Below, one piece after another: positions 37,327-48,083 of a stretch of 64,000 nucleotides of DNA (the first letter of the stretch is position 1; every line of letters begins with the position of its first letter). The DNA comes from Geomonas diazotrophica. Its GTDB lineage: Bacteria; Desulfobacterota; Desulfuromonadia; Geobacterales; Geobacteraceae. The DNA lies in the NCBI RefSeq assembly GCF_018919385.1, contig NZ_JAHLMF010000009.1:62001-126000 (forward strand), read 5' to 3'. The notes under the pieces were generated by a model. That model was not told the origin of the DNA, made no database searches, and was given only the letters and a program-made list of their open reading frames with translations. Made by a program: the position numbers and the translations under genes.

Positions 37327-39585
37327 CTAACGGTCCAGGATATCCCGCATCCGCCGCAAAAGCTCCATGGGCTGCACCGGCTTCATGATGAGCTCCGTCC
37401 CGGCGTCTATGGAATCTCGCAGGTACACGAAATCCCTGGTGTAGCCGCTGGTGAACGCCACCTTCACCGCGGGATTCATGGCTCTTATGGCGTCGCAGGC
37501 CTCCTTGCCGTTCATCCTGGGCATGATCATGTCCATCAGCACCAGGTCGACACTCCCCGCGCCCCGGAACTTCTCGACGGCGTCGAGCCCGTCCTCGGCG
37601 AGGATCACCCGGTAACCGTACTCGACCAGGATGCTTTGCAGCAGCTCGCGCAGGACCGGCTCGTCCTCGACGACCAGGATGGTTTCCGAGCCCGCCCTGG
37701 GGGGATCGAAGTCACCCCGCGGCCTATCGCCCGACTCCACCGTCTCGATGAGCGGCAGGTAGATCCGGAAGGTGGTCCCGACCTGAGGCTCGCTGTAGAC
37801 GTTGACGAAGCCATTGTGCTGCTTCACGATGCCGTACACGATGGACATGCCGAGGCCGGTCCCCTTCCCTTGCTCCTTGGTGGTGAAAAAGGGCTCGAAG
37901 ACCCTGGACCGGGTCGCCTCGTCCATGCCAAGGCCGGTGTCGGAGACGGAAATGACCGCGTAGTTGCCCGGCTCGCCCAGGTCGTGGGGCATGACGCGAC
38001 GCTCTTCGAGCGCCTGCCACGACGTCTCTATGGTCAGCACCCCTCCCTTGGGCATGGCGTCGCGGGCGTTGGTCGCCAGGTTCATGAGCACCTGCTCGAT
38101 CTGGCCGCAGTCGACGTTGACCGGCAGGGGGGCGGCGCTGATCACCGACCTCAACTGGACGTCCTCGCCGATGACCCGGGTCAGGAACTTTTCCACGTGC
38201 AGGATGACGTCGTTTAGGTTCACCGCCTCGAGCTTCATCACCTGCTTGCGCGAGAAGGCGAGCAGGCTCGCGGTCAACTGCGCCCCCTTCTCCGCCGACT
38301 CGAGGATGTGCTCCACCTTCTCCTTCTGCCGTGAACCCAGGAGGGCGTCCGCGGTGAGCATGGAACCGTACCCCATGATCACCATCAGGATGTTGTTGAA
38401 GTCATGGGCTACGCCGCCGGCCAGCTGCCCGATGGCCTCCATCTTCTGGGACTGCCTGAGCTGTTCCTCGAGCTTGTGCCGCTCGGTGATGTCGTCCTTC
38501 AGGATCAGGTAGTGGGTGACCTCCCCCTCCTTGTTACAGATGGGCGAAACGGTGATCCGGGCCCAGAAGTATGCGCCGTCCTTTCTGTGGTTCAGCAGTT
38601 CCCCCTCCCAGGCGGCGCCGGCGGCGAGGCAGGCCTGGAGCTCGCCCTTGGCGCTGCCGGCGTCATCCTGCGAGGTGAGGAAGACGTCCGCGGGCTTGCC
38701 GACCACTTCCTCCGCCGAGTACCCGGTCATCTCGGTGAACCTCGGGTTGACGAACTCCACCACGCCGGCGCGGTCCGTGATGCGGATCGATACCGGGCAC
38801 TGCTCGACGGCGTGCGACAGCTTTATGACCTGCTCTTCGGTATGCCTGCGCTCGGTCAGGTCGTCCACCAGTGCGATCAGGTAATCGGGAACGCCCTTTC
38901 TGTCCAGCGAGACGGAAGAGGTGAGGCGGCTCCAGCGCGGTCCGCCGGGGGTAGGGACCGGCGCCTCCCGCACCACGACCCGGCCCGGCGCCGGGAGCAG
39001 CTCCTCCGGGTCGAACCCCGCGAACCAGGTCTGAAACGGCTGACCCAAAAGCTCCGCCTCCGACCTCCCCAGGAATTCCCTCAGCTGGCCGTTCGCCCTC
39101 AATATCTCCCCGTGCAGCTGGAGGTGGGCGATCCCCAGCCCCGCCTGCTCGAAGGTGCTCCGGAAGCGGTGCTCACTGTCGATCAGCTTGCGGCGCGTCT
39201 GTACCGACTCCAGCGCGTTGGCCAGGGTGAGCCGGATCTCGGTCTCGTTCCACGGTTTCTTGAAGTAGTAGTAGATCTGGCTGCGGTTGATGGCCTCGAT
39301 CACGGCGTCTATGTCGGCGTACCCGGTCAGGATCATGCGGGCGTTGTCGGGGTACTCCTCCGCCACCTTCTCCAGGAACTGGGTGCCGGTCATGCCCGGC
39401 ATGCGCTGGTCGGAGACGATCAGGGGGATGTCGTTGCCTTGCAGCAACAGGAAGGCCTCCTCCGCCCTTTCCGCAATCAGCACCTCGTAGGTGTCGCGCA
39501 ACAGCGCGCGCAGCGCCACCAGGTTGGGGCGTTCGTCGTCGACATAAAGGAGTTTCGGTCTGGCGGCGGCTTGCAGGTCTTCCAT
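37327..39585 (-). CDS. Soluble hybrid histidine kinase (REC, two PAS, HK, REC)
   Basis: 752 residues with no membrane segment. An N-terminal receiver (Asp59 in IVSDQRMPGMTG, ending YYYFKKPWNETE) is followed by PAS domains at about 138-260 and 268-385, HisKA (GGVAHDFNN, about 405), an HATPase domain and a second receiver (about 635-750, LVLMDMIMPRMNGKE). Having receivers at both ends suits it to accept phosphate from one kinase and pass it on. It is the last gene of the minus-strand kinase operon, 17 bases after its neighbour. Confidence 0.93.
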   Translation of the reverse strand: MEDLQAAARPKLLYVDDERPNLVALRALLRDTYEVLIAERAEEAFLLLQGNDIPLIVSDQRMPGMTGTQFLEKVAEEYPDNARMILTGYADIDAVIEAINRSQIYYYFKKPWNETEIRLTLANALESVQTRRKLIDSEHRFRSTFEQAGLGIAHLQLHGEILRANGQLREFLGRSEAELLGQPFQTWFAGFDPEELLPAPGRVVVREAPVPTPGGPRWSRLTSSVSLDRKGVPDYLIALVDDLTERRHTEEQVIKLSHAVEQCPVSIRITDRAGVVEFVNPRFTEMTGYSAEEVVGKPADVFLTSQDDAGSAKGELQACLAAGAAWEGELLNHRKDGAYFWARITVSPICNKEGEVTHYLILKDDITERHKLEEQLRQSQKMEAIGQLAGGVAHDFNNILMVIMGYGSMLTADALLGSRQKEKVEHILESAEKGAQLTASLLAFSRKQVMKLEAVNLNDVILHVEKFLTRVIGEDVQLRSVISAAPLPVNVDCGQIEQVLMNLATNARDAMPKGGVLTIETSWQALEERRVMPHDLGEPGNYAVISVSDTGLGMDEATRSRVFEPFFTTKEQGKGTGLGMSIVYGIVKQHNGFVNVYSEPQVGTTFRIYLPLIETVESGDRPRGDFDPPRAGSETILVVEDEPVLRELLQSILVEYGYRVILAEDGLDAVEKFRGAGSVDLVLMDMIMPRMNGKEACDAIRAMNPAVKVAFTSGYTRDFVYLRDSIDAGTELIMKPVQPMELLRRMRDILDR

Positions 39586-39602
39586 GATGACGGTCCTTTC
39601 CC

Positions 39603-40868
39603 CTAGGCTTCGAACTGCGGCAGCACCACCCGGAACAGGCTCCCCTGCCCGGCCCGGCTCTCCACTTCGATGCTCCCTTCGTGGTCGCGTACGATGCCGT
39701 GCGAGATGGCGAGTCCGAGCCCGACCCCGTTGCCCACCTCCTTGGTGGTGAAGAAGGGCTCGAAGAGGTGCTGCTTGACCTGGTCGCTCATGCCGACGCC
39801 CGTGTCCGCGATCTCAACCACGGCGCAGCAGCGGCCGTCGCGCTCTTCCAGCCGGGTGCTGACCCGGATCTCCTCGTCCGCACCGGAAGCGGGCTTGGCG
39901 TTGATGGCATCCACCGCGTTTCCCAAGAGGTTCATGAACACCTGGTTGAGCCTTCCCGGCTGGCACAGCCAGAGGGGGAGGTCGCCGTAGCGGCGGTCGA
40001 TGCGGATGTGGTCCTTGTAGCGGCTGTGCAACAGCAGCAAGGCGGCATCGAGACATTCGTGCAGGTTGACGTTTTTCCTCTCGGCCTCGTCCAGCCGAGA
40101 GAAGATGCGCAGGCTGGCAACGATCTCGGCGGCCCGGTTGGCGCCGTAGCAGGCGTTCTTCACCAGCTCATTCATTTCCTGGCGCAGCTCCTCGGGGTGG
40201 TTGGCGCCGCTCCAGGCCTGGAGGCGCCCCAGCGCCGCGCCGTTCTCCCCCCCCGCCAGTTCCTGGCAGAGCACCATCAGCTCGTCGACCGGGGCCACCG
40301 TCTTTTGCAGCCCCTGGACGCTGGCGGAGATGAAGTTGAGGGGGTTGTTGAGCTCGTGGGCCACGCCGGCGGTGAGCAGCCCCAGCGCCGCCATCTTCTC
40401 CGACTGGATCAGTTGGGTCTGCGCCCGGGTCAGGTTCTGCAGCGCCTGCGCCAGGGCCTGGTTTTGCCGCTCGAGCTCCGCGCGCACGCGGGCGAGCTCG
40501 AGATGGGTCTCCACCCGGGCCAGCACCTCCTGCGGCTGGAACGGCTTGGTGACGTAGTCCACCCCTCCTTCCTCGAAGGCGCGCAGCTTGTCCGCGGTTT
40601 CCACCGCCGCCGAAACGAAGATCACGGGGGTGCGGGCCAACTGCGGGTCGTTCTTCAGCTCCCGGCAGACCTCGAAGCCGTTCATCTCCGGCATGTTTAT
40701 GTCCAGCATGACCAGGTCGGGGGGCTGGATGCGGGCGGCCTTGAGGGCGAGGCTGCCGTTGATGGCGGCCCTGACCGTGTACCCCCTCTCCTGCAGGATC
40801 GACTCAAGGAGCTGCAGGTTGGCCGGTGTGTCATCGACTACGAGGATGTTCACTCTGCTCTGTGCCAT
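39603..40868 (-). CDS. Receiver-histidine kinase protein
   Basis: 421 residues from the ATG at 40868, which has GGGAG seven bases upstream; an upstream in-frame ATG at 40910 lacks this and overlaps the preceding gene. A receiver domain (VDDTPANLQLLESILQERGY, Asp in VMLDINMPEMNG) is joined by a coiled coil (about 122-165) to HisKA (TAGVAHELNNPLNF) and an HATPase domain (DTGVGMSD, NGVGLGLAISHGIV). No sensor or membrane domain is present, so it acts on a phosphorelay signal from another kinase, probably one of its operon neighbours. Confidence 0.93.
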   Translation of the reverse strand: MAQSRVNILVVDDTPANLQLLESILQERGYTVRAAINGSLALKAARIQPPDLVMLDINMPEMNGFEVCRELKNDPQLARTPVIFVSAAVETADKLRAFEEGGVDYVTKPFQPQEVLARVETHLELARVRAELERQNQALAQALQNLTRAQTQLIQSEKMAALGLLTAGVAHELNNPLNFISASVQGLQKTVAPVDELMVLCQELAGGENGAALGRLQAWSGANHPEELRQEMNELVKNACYGANRAAEIVASLRIFSRLDEAERKNVNLHECLDAALLLLHSRYKDHIRIDRRYGDLPLWLCQPGRLNQVFMNLLGNAVDAINAKPASGADEEIRVSTRLEERDGRCCAVVEIADTGVGMSDQVKQHLFEPFFTTKEVGNGVGLGLAISHGIVRDHEGSIEVESRAGQGSLFRVVLPQFEA

Positions 40869-40906
40869 GTTCCGCTCCCTATCGCTTCGGGGGACGCCCC
40901 CCGTTA

Positions 40907-43096
40907 TCACCCCTGCCGCTCTCCCGCTCCCGCCTGCGCGACCAACTCCTCGATCAGGTCGAAACGGTACCTCTCAGCGAGCCCCTTAATCCGCCGGGCC
41001 ACCCCGGGTGCGCTTTGCGCCACCGGTTCCAGCAGCTCCAAGAGGGAGTTTTTGTCCAGCCCCCGTGCGGCGGCAACCAGGCTGCGGCACAATTCCGGCG
41101 GCAACCGGGTCAGCTCCTGGTCCAGCTCCCCCGGTTCCGGCTTCCGCTCCGCGGCCGGCGCACCGCGCCGGCGGTCGAGGGCATCGGCCAGCTCCTGGGC
41201 GGTGGCATGGCTCAAGGGTACGCTGAGGTGGAAGCAGGAGCCCTGCCCCAGGGTGCTCCGCACCGTGATGTCCCCCCCCATCAGGCGGGCGTACTGGCGG
41301 CTGATGGCCAAGCCGAGACCGGTCCCCCCCAGGTCCGCCCCCCCCAGGTGCGCCTGCTCGAAGGCGTTGAAGATCCGCTCCAGGTCCTCCGGTGCGATGC
41401 CGCAGCCGCTGTCCTCGACCTCTACCTCCAACCACGCCCCTGCCTCGCGGATGCCGGTGCGGCTTCGTACCGACACGGCTCCTTCCCGGGTGAACTTGAC
41501 GGCGTTTCCGACCAGGTCGCCCAGGACGTGGCGGATCTTCCCCTCGTCCCCCGCGGCGTAGCGCAACAGCTCCCCCGCCGGCTCATGGACCAGCTGCAGG
41601 CGCTTGGCGCGCGCCTCGGGGAGAAAGGCTGCCACGACCTCATCGAGAAGGGAGGGGAGCTCGAAGACGCCGCGCTCCAGGGCGGCGCGCCCCGACTCGA
41701 TCCTGGAGACCTCGATCACGTCGTTGATCAATGCCAGGAGCTGTTCGCCGGAGCGGTTGATGATTTCCAGGTTGTGACGGTTCTCCGAGGTGAGGGTGGC
41801 GTCGTGCAGGGCGATCTGGCTGAAGCCGAGGATCGCGTTCAGCGGGGTGCGGATCTCATGGCTCATGTGGGCCAGGAAGACGGTCTTGGCCCGGTTGGCC
41901 ACCTCGGCGCGCTCCTTTGCCTGCGACAGCGCCTCAATCGCCCCCTCCAGCTTCCTGGTCCTGTCCTTGACGCGTTCCTCGAGGTGGCCGTTCAGCTCCC
42001 GCAGGGTCGCCTCGCTGGACTGCAGCTCCGCGGTCCGGGCCAGGACCAGCCGCTCCAGCTCCTCGCGCTGCGCGTAGACCCCCCGGAAGTACAGCCCAAG
42101 GAACACGCTAACGAGCGCCCCGGCCGGCAGCAGCAGCCAGTAGGCCACCGGTGCGTTTCGTTCCAGGTACTCCCTACTGGGAGAAAGCCGCATCGCCCAT
42201 CGGCGCCCGCAGAACTCGATGTTCCGGACCAGGGTCCGGGAGGGGGGCAGCAGTGGGGCGTACCAGGTCGCCCCCCCCTGCTGCCGGCCGCTCCACCGGT
42301 AGAGCAGTTGCTCCCCGAAAGGTGCGGACAGGTCGACAAGGTCGAAGTCGAGGCCGAACGGGGTCGCCACGCCGAAGGTCGCCACCAGGAGCTTCTCGAT
42401 GTTGAGCACCGCAACGGTTGCGCCCTGGAACGCCGTCCTGCGCGCCGCCACGGTCCCGGCCGGAAGCCCCCTTGCGTAGACCGGGTGGAAGACCAGCACG
42501 CTGTAGTTGGAGGCCCGGTCCTGTACCAGCTTGATCCGCTCCGTCGCCGTCGCCCTTCCCGTGTCACGCGCGCGCTCCAGCGCGGCCAGCCGCACCCGGT
42601 CCGATCCCACGTCGAAACCGATCGCCTTGCCGTTCTCCGCCATCGGCTCGATGTACCAGACCGGATAGTAAACATCCCGCTCCGCGGCCGGGACGCGCAC
42701 GCCGCTCGCGTCACGCTCGGTGAGGACGAACCCGGAGCCGGCTTCCCTGCGTCCCTCCTCCTCGAAGCGCGCCCTTTGCCCGCGTGGCACGGCAGGGTTC
42801 CAGGACAGCGCCTTGATGTCGGCGCGTTCCCTGAGAAACGTCTCCGTGAAGATGGTGAACTCCCCCCTGCTCACCTCCTTGCTCGAGGCAAAGTGGTTGC
42901 GCAGGGCCATCAGCACCAGCCCGGTGTCATCCACCTTGTTGGCCAAAGCGTCGGCGCAGTTGGAAACGTCGCGCTCCAGGCGGGACTCGAAGGAGGCCGT
43001 TTCCGAGTTGCGCACCACGAAGAAGAGCGCCAAGGTGACCAGCAGCCCCGCCAACACCACGATGGGCACGCTCCAGTGGGGTCGGCGCAGCCTCAT
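40907..43096 (-). CDS. CHASE-domain membrane histidine kinase
   Basis: 729 residues. Two membrane helices (about 9-28 and 305-330) flank a periplasmic CHASE domain ([48 protein letters not shown]). A coiled coil leads to HisKA with His413 ([15 protein letters not shown]) and an HATPase domain ([18 protein letters not shown]). It has no receiver, but its last 75 residues (about 650-729, ending [19 protein letters not shown]) form a helical tail also found in the neighbouring 830-residue kinase. It overlaps that gene by 4 bases (ATGA). The ligand is unknown. Confidence 0.93.
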   Translation of the reverse strand: MRLRRPHWSVPIVVLAGLLVTLALFFVVRNSETASFESRLERDVSNCADALANKVDDTGLVLMALRNHFASSKEVSRGEFTIFTETFLRERADIKALSWNPAVPRGQRARFEEEGRREAGSGFVLTERDASGVRVPAAERDVYYPVWYIEPMAENGKAIGFDVGSDRVRLAALERARDTGRATATERIKLVQDRASNYSVLVFHPVYARGLPAGTVAARRTAFQGATVAVLNIEKLLVATFGVATPFGLDFDLVDLSAPFGEQLLYRWSGRQQGGATWYAPLLPPSRTLVRNIEFCGRRWAMRLSPSREYLERNAPVAYWLLLPAGALVSVFLGLYFRGVYAQREELERLVLARTAELQSSEATLRELNGHLEERVKDRTRKLEGAIEALSQAKERAEVANRAKTVFLAHMSHEIRTPLNAILGFSQIALHDATLTSENRHNLEIINRSGEQLLALINDVIEVSRIESGRAALERGVFELPSLLDEVVAAFLPEARAKRLQLVHEPAGELLRYAAGDEGKIRHVLGDLVGNAVKFTREGAVSVRSRTGIREAGAWLEVEVEDSGCGIAPEDLERIFNAFEQAHLGGADLGGTGLGLAISRQYARLMGGDITVRSTLGQGSCFHLSVPLSHATAQELADALDRRRGAPAAERKPEPGELDQELTRLPPELCRSLVAAARGLDKNSLLELLEPVAQSAPGVARRIKGLAERYRFDLIEELVAQAGAGERQG

Positions 43097-45585
43097 CCCA
43101 GCCCCCCCGCCCCCAGGGATCGCAACAGCGCCTCCTCGATCAGGTCGAAGCGGTAGCTCTCGGCATGCCCCAGCAGGCGGCCGGCGGCCTCGGGCGCGAC
43201 CGCGGCCAGCTCCACGAGCAGCGCCACCACGCGCCCCCGGTCCAGCTCCCTGGCCGCAGCGATCAGTGCCTCGCGCAGCTCCTGGGACATCGTCCCCAGC
43301 GCCTCCACGAAGCCTTGCTCCGAAAGCGCATCCTCCTGCGCCGGCGGCCGAGATTCAACCTCGTCATAGGCGAACTGCGCCGGGAGCAGGCGGGCGATCT
43401 TCTCCAGCAGCTCCTCCTCGCGAAACGGCTTGCGCAGGAAGTCGTCCGCCCCTGCCTCCATCACCTCGCGCAACTGCTCCTCGAAGACGCTGGCCGAAAC
43501 AGCGATGATGGGGACGTCTCTTCCCTCCGGCAGGGCGCGGATGCGCCTTGTCGCCTCGCGGCCGTCCATCACGGGCATCACAACGTCCATGAGGACCAGG
43601 TGGGGCGCCTGGGTCATGAAAAGCTCGACTGCGCTCTCACCGTCTTTGGCCTCCATGGTTTCGAACCCCACCGGGGCGAGCATCTTCACAAGTATCTCCC
43701 GGTTGGTGTCCCGGTCGTCCACCACCAGCACCCGCCACCCTTGCTGCCCCGCCTTCAGGCGCGCGACGCGCGGGAGCCCCCCCCGGGCAGACGCAGCCGG
43801 GCGCTCCGCCTCGGCGACCGGCAGGCTCAGATGGAAGCACGACCCATGTCCCGGCTGGCTGGTGACGGTCAGGTCACCTCCCATGAGCCGGGCGTACTGG
43901 CGGCTGATGGCGAGCCCCAGACCGGTGCCCCCCTCGGTTCTGCGCCCCATCTCCGCCTGTTCGAAGGCTCCGAATACGTTCTGGATATCCTCCGGGGCGA
44001 TCCCCGGACCGCTGTCCTGGACCTCCACCTCGAGCCAGAGTGCCCCATCCCGCACGGAGGTCCGGGCTCGGAGCGAAACCCCGCCCTTCTGGGTGAACTT
44101 GATGGCGTTGCCGAGCAGGTTGATGACGATCTGGCGCAGCTTCCCCGCGTCTCCCATGACGTAGCGGCACAGGTCCGGCTGAACCTCGAGCACCAGCTGC
44201 AACCCCTTGGCCAGCGCCTTGGGAGTGAGCAGCTCCGTCTCTTCCCGGAGCAGCCCGGGCAGGTCGAAGGCCGCCTGCTCCACGGTCATCCGCCCCGACT
44301 CGATCTTGGCCATGTCCAGGACGTCGTTGATCAGGGCCAGCAGGTGCTCCCCGGAGCGGTTCACCGTCTCGAGGTTGTGGCGGTTCTCCGGCGACAGCTT
44401 CGGGTCGTGCAGCACGATCTGGCTGAAGCCCAGCACAGCGTTCAGCGGCGTGCGTATCTCGTGGCTCATGTTGGCGAGAAAAAGTGACTTGGCCCGGTTG
44501 GCGGCCTCGGCCCCCTCCTTGGCAAAAGCCAATTCCTCCATGGTGGCGCGCAGCTTGAGATTGGTTTCCTGGAGCGAGTGGGTCCGTTCCTCGATGCGCT
44601 GCTCCATCTCCTGGTTGACCAGCTGCAGCTCCCTGGTGCGCGCCTTGACCTGATGCTTCAGGACGACGCCCCCGACGATGCTCATCAGCAGTGCGACACC
44701 CAGCACCGGTCCCAGAAACTCCAGCCACAGCGGCAGCTTCCAATCGACCTCCTCCGAGGTCCACCGTTTCAGGATGGTGTAGTAAGCGGACTGGGGATCG
44801 TTCTTCATTTCGGCGAGGTGGCGGTCAATGGCTTCCAGCAACTGCAGCGATTTCTCGGAGGCCGGTTTCTGTGCGGCAAAGAGGTAGGGGGCCGGATCGA
44901 ACATGATGGGGGTATCTTCGAGGCCGGACTTCCTGGCGAACATCAAGCCGTAGTAGCGGTTGGTGACCCCGGCATCCACCTGCCCCGCGGCGATCATCTG
45001 GAACTCTGTCTTGTAATTGGAGACCGGGACCAGGGTCACTTTCAGTCCGAAACTCCTGGCCAGCCGGTCGACGGTTTCCAGTTGGATGGTCTTCTCCAGC
45101 CCCGCCACGCGCTTGCCGTTCAGATCCAGGATCGACTGGATGCCGCTCCCCTTGCGCGCGTAGACCTGGGACCAGCCGGACAGGATGGGGACCTTGTTGA
45201 AGACATAGATCTTTTCCCGCTCCGCGGTGTAGGCCACGTCCGGCATCAGGTCTATCTCCCCCTTCTGCAGGCGCTCCAGGCCTTCACTCCAGGTGCCGGG
45301 AACATAGCGCATGCGCCACCCTTCCTTTTCGGCGATCTGCTCGATGAGGTCGATGAAGATGCCGGTGGGCTTGCCGGCGTCGGAGGTGAAGATCTTGGGG
45401 GGATTTTCGTAGACGCCGACCGTCACGGTCCTGCCGGAGGCGCCCGCGGCTGCGGGGAAAAGACAGGTGAGGATCAGCAAAAGACAAAAGGCCAGGAAAA
45501 CAACGGGATGGGCAAGGGTACGAGTGACGAAGCGGAACGCGTTCGTCCAGCGGGGCAGCTTTTCGACAGAGGGGGGAGCCGTCAT
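43093..45585 (-). CDS. Hybrid histidine kinase with solute-binding sensor domain
   Basis: 830 residues. After a signal/membrane segment (about 27-46) comes a family-3 periplasmic binding domain (about 53-285; [33 protein letters not shown] and [16 protein letters not shown]). A membrane helix (about 297-317), a coiled coil, HisKA with His375 ([15 protein letters not shown]), an HATPase domain, a receiver with Asp667 ([13 protein letters not shown]) and the shared helical tail ([16 protein letters not shown]) follow. The sensor probably binds an amino acid or other small solute directly. First gene of the four-kinase operon. Confidence 0.94.
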   Translation of the reverse strand: MTAPPSVEKLPRWTNAFRFVTRTLAHPVVFLAFCLLLILTCLFPAAAGASGRTVTVGVYENPPKIFTSDAGKPTGIFIDLIEQIAEKEGWRMRYVPGTWSEGLERLQKGEIDLMPDVAYTAEREKIYVFNKVPILSGWSQVYARKGSGIQSILDLNGKRVAGLEKTIQLETVDRLARSFGLKVTLVPVSNYKTEFQMIAAGQVDAGVTNRYYGLMFARKSGLEDTPIMFDPAPYLFAAQKPASEKSLQLLEAIDRHLAEMKNDPQSAYYTILKRWTSEEVDWKLPLWLEFLGPVLGVALLMSIVGGVVLKHQVKARTRELQLVNQEMEQRIEERTHSLQETNLKLRATMEELAFAKEGAEAANRAKSLFLANMSHEIRTPLNAVLGFSQIVLHDPKLSPENRHNLETVNRSGEHLLALINDVLDMAKIESGRMTVEQAAFDLPGLLREETELLTPKALAKGLQLVLEVQPDLCRYVMGDAGKLRQIVINLLGNAIKFTQKGGVSLRARTSVRDGALWLEVEVQDSGPGIAPEDIQNVFGAFEQAEMGRRTEGGTGLGLAISRQYARLMGGDLTVTSQPGHGSCFHLSLPVAEAERPAASARGGLPRVARLKAGQQGWRVLVVDDRDTNREILVKMLAPVGFETMEAKDGESAVELFMTQAPHLVLMDVVMPVMDGREATRRIRALPEGRDVPIIAVSASVFEEQLREVMEAGADDFLRKPFREEELLEKIARLLPAQFAYDEVESRPPAQEDALSEQGFVEALGTMSQELREALIAAARELDRGRVVALLVELAAVAPEAAGRLLGHAESYRFDLIEEALLRSLGAGGLG

Positions 45586-45980
45586 GCGTGTCCTTGGTAA
45601 CGGCCGCTTCAGTAGCTGCCGTTGCCCTGTGGGCTTTATTCAGACTGTACCTATCCCTCCACTATCAGTAGAGGAGATATATCATTCAAAGCAAAAGCAT
45701 TCTCCTGTGTACAATGTGTCGCACCCCGAGCCGGAATAACACAGCGAAATCACCCATGACAGTAATTATCGCCCGTTGCTCCAAGGTCGTGGTAAATTTT
45801 ACAACTAAAATGATTTTCTTCAATTAAGGAAAAAGTAAAAGGTATTTTCGGATCGGCTAAGACGAAGTCGATCAACCATATGACGGTTTGCTCGGCGCTT
45901 CTGCCTGAACAATTTAAGGAGAGTGCAACCTGCACCTGATCGCTCCCTACAGGAGTGAAGAGTCTGTGAGAACAGACGGA
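45586..45980. other. Intergenic region without a supported gene
   Basis: About 400 relatively AT-rich bases between the first kinase gene and a terminator. The kinase operon promoter should be at its left end. I see no gene or known RNA in it; a short frame on the minus strand (45750-46010) has no ribosome site or domain. Confidence 0.4.
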
Positions 45981-46020
45981 AATAAAGAGAGGGGCCAGTT
46001 GTGGAAACATGGCCCCTCTC
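45981..46020 (-). terminator. Terminator after the 277-residue periplasmic protein gene
   Basis: A perfect 11-bp stem (GAGAGGGGCCA, 45987-45997, with 46010-46020) and 12-base loop. On the minus strand it is followed by TTTATTTC. It lies 150 bases after the stop at 46172. Confidence 0.75.
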
Positions 46021-46171
46021 GTTGATAATGGCAGGGAACGGACTTAGTATCAGGTTGTGCCTCTCTACCGCGGCGTCGACCGTTCGGCCTCTCAGATCCG
46101 GCAGCGTCACCGGTTCGTTTTCTCCCCGTTTCCCCTGCGCTCCCCCTGCCGCCGGCTCCTTCAGGGAACCA

Positions 46172-47005
46172 CTATTGCGGTGGGCGCAACAGGTTTGCGT
46201 ACTCGCGCAGCATCCAGCGCCTGGGCTCGACAGGGAGATCGAGGATGCCGGAGAGGAGCACGCGGTACCCCCAGCAGAGCTCCTCGTCCCCGGCCGCTTC
46301 CGGCTTCCCCCAGATCTTCCCGAACCGCTCCAGCTTTTCCGGCGCAAGCCTCCTCCGTATCTCCGCGTAGAGGGCCTGGTAGGCAACCGAGGTCTGCTCC
46401 TTCGTGTTGGCCGCGATGCGCGGCGACCGGGTGATCTCGGCAACCAGCGCCTGCTTGGTCAGGCGCAGGTACACCCGGGCGTCGTCGAGCGGAAGCAATT
46501 CCAGCCAATGGTAGTCGAAGGCGCTGCCGGGGCGGAGCATGCCGGCACAATCGTGCACGGGGAGCCGGTCGGCCAGGACGTTCATCACGCGCAGCAGCTC
46601 CTGGAAGTCGGCCTCGGAAAGCCGCGTCAGGCCACGCACCGCGTACTCGCCGGCCAGCGCCTTTCCGAAGGCGTCGAAGTCGGTGACGTGCCCCGCGTTT
46701 TCCTTCAGGGACGTGTAGAGAAAATCGATGACCGCCGGGTCGGACAGGGTTTCCTGCAGGTAGGACTCGAAGAGGCGGTGCATCTTCGTTCCCTTCTTGA
46801 AGGTGTTGTTCTTGTCGAGGAAGCCCTGGTCCTTCAGAAGCTTTGCCACCACCAGGTGGAACTCCTCACGGCTCGCCGTCAGTTCGCCCCCCCGCTCCAC
46901 TTTCTTGTCCGGCGTAAGCGGCGCGACGGCCGCGCTGCCGACCCCGGCCGCCCCCAAGAGCAGCAAAGCCGCCACAAGGCAGCGCCCGAACCTGATCCAT
47001 GACAT
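46172..47005 (-). CDS. Exported protein of unknown function
   Basis: 277 residues from the ATG at 47005, which has GGAGGGAGAAGG just upstream; an ATG at 47023 has none. A signal peptide (FGRCLVAALLLLGAAGVGSAA) is followed by a mostly helical mature protein (VAKLLKDQGFLDKNNTFKKGTKMHRLFESYLQE, then LTKQALVAEITRSPRIAANTKEQTSVAYQAL). Two cysteines (HDCAGM and EELCWGY) are spaced for a possible disulfide. The family is not recognised. It stands alone between the kinase operon and the PsiE gene. Confidence 0.75.
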   Translation of the reverse strand: MSWIRFGRCLVAALLLLGAAGVGSAAVAPLTPDKKVERGGELTASREEFHLVVAKLLKDQGFLDKNNTFKKGTKMHRLFESYLQETLSDPAVIDFLYTSLKENAGHVTDFDAFGKALAGEYAVRGLTRLSEADFQELLRVMNVLADRLPVHDCAGMLRPGSAFDYHWLELLPLDDARVYLRLTKQALVAEITRSPRIAANTKEQTSVAYQALYAEIRRRLAPEKLERFGKIWGKPEAAGDEELCWGYRVLLSGILDLPVEPRRWMLREYANLLRPPQ

Positions 47006-47119
47006 GACCTTCTCCCTCCTCATGTGACGCCTGCTGCAAAACAGCCGGTCAAGGCAGCCGAACGCCGCCGTTCCGCTATCCCCCTGAACGGTACCCTGCT
47101 GTCCCTTGGCGTACCCTCC

Positions 47120-47533
47120 CTATCCCGCGGCGGAATCCCTCTTTTTGATCAGGAAATAACCGACCGAGAGGGCCAAAATGATAGCGGCTACACCCAATAA
47201 GGCCAGACCTGACAGCTCCTTTACATCGAGAATGATCACTTTCCTGGCAATGGCAATAATTGCCACCGCCATGACTATCTGCGCATGATCGACAGATTCG
47301 GCCATGTAGGTCTTCGCGATGGTATCCAAGAGTTCGATACCTATCAGGACCAGCATGAAGAGGCCGAAAATGTCGAGCAACTCGCTGATGTCAAGCAGCA
47401 ACATGGGCGGAGAGATGATGTCCTCGATGATGATCCATGCAAGTTCAAGGGTACTGAGAAGCAGCACCACCGACATCAGGACCACCAGAACCATGATGAT
47501 GCCTTTTTCGAAACGCTTAATCGCACGCAACAT
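47120..47533 (-). CDS. PsiE-family (phosphate-starvation-inducible E) membrane protein
   Basis: 137 residues. Four membrane helices are visible (about 13-35, 45-66, 80-99 and 108-129), with the family pattern LELAWIIIEDIISPP, FGLFMLVLIGIELLDTIAKTY and HAQIVMAVAIIAIARKVIIL. PsiE is a membrane protein of unknown biochemical role induced by phosphate limitation in E. coli. I chose the ATG at 47533 because GAGGAGG lies eight bases upstream; the frame is open further back but the extra sequence is not conserved-looking. Single gene. Confidence 0.88.
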   Translation of the reverse strand: MLRAIKRFEKGIIMVLVVLMSVVLLLSTLELAWIIIEDIISPPMLLLDISELLDIFGLFMLVLIGIELLDTIAKTYMAESVDHAQIVMAVAIIAIARKVIILDVKELSGLALLGVAAIILALSVGYFLIKKRDSAAG

Positions 47534-47851
47534 GCCGCCACCTCCTCTGGCACGGCTGACCTTCTCCGCCATCGACATCCCAAGGGTTTGTTCGCCGTCC
47601 CCTCGCCTTTTGGCTCCGGGACAAGCACGCGTGGCCTCCCGCCCGTCACTCTGCATGCAGCACCCTTTATCGGCAGGAAGCGCAATGGAGTGTCCGTCCT
47701 GCAAAACGGGGCTTCAGGACTTCCAAAGCCAATGACCAGTACCAGCATCCATACTCAATCACTGTTGCCATGACTGCAAGTTCTTCACAAACAGTAAGCA
47801 GTTTTTTCGTAACAGCAAAAACCACCTGAGTCAAGAACTTCGCCTGGAGAC

Positions 47852-47888
47852 AAAAAAAGCCACCTACGAATTAACGTAGATGGCTTAT
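47852..47888 (-). terminator. Terminator of tRNA-Phe
   Basis: The stem AGCCACCTACG / CGTAGATGGCT (one mismatch, 47858-47885) is followed on the minus strand by seven U residues at 47858-47852. It lies 11 bases after the tRNA 3' end. Confidence 0.8.
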
Positions 47889-47896
47889 TTTCTTTA

Positions 47897-47972
47897 TGGT
47901 GCCCAGAGACGGAATCGAACCGCCGACACGAGGATTTTCAATCCTCTGCTCTACCGACTGAGCTATCTGGGC
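47897..47972 (-). tRNA. tRNA-Phe (GAA)
   Basis: 76 bases that fold as a complete cloverleaf: acceptor GCCCAGA/TCTGGGC, D-arm GCTCAGTCGGTAGAGC, anticodon stem GAGGA/TCCTC around TTGAAAA (anticodon GAA), and T-arm GGTTCGATTCC. The CCA end is encoded. Confidence 0.98.
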
Positions 47973-48083
47973 AAGAGACCAACTTTATACTTTGATTCGC
48001 CGACTGTGTCAACCCTTTTCTTCTAATTTTTACAGTCGACGACAGATTGCTTCATCGCCACAGTGCGCGGCCCAAAAGGATTC

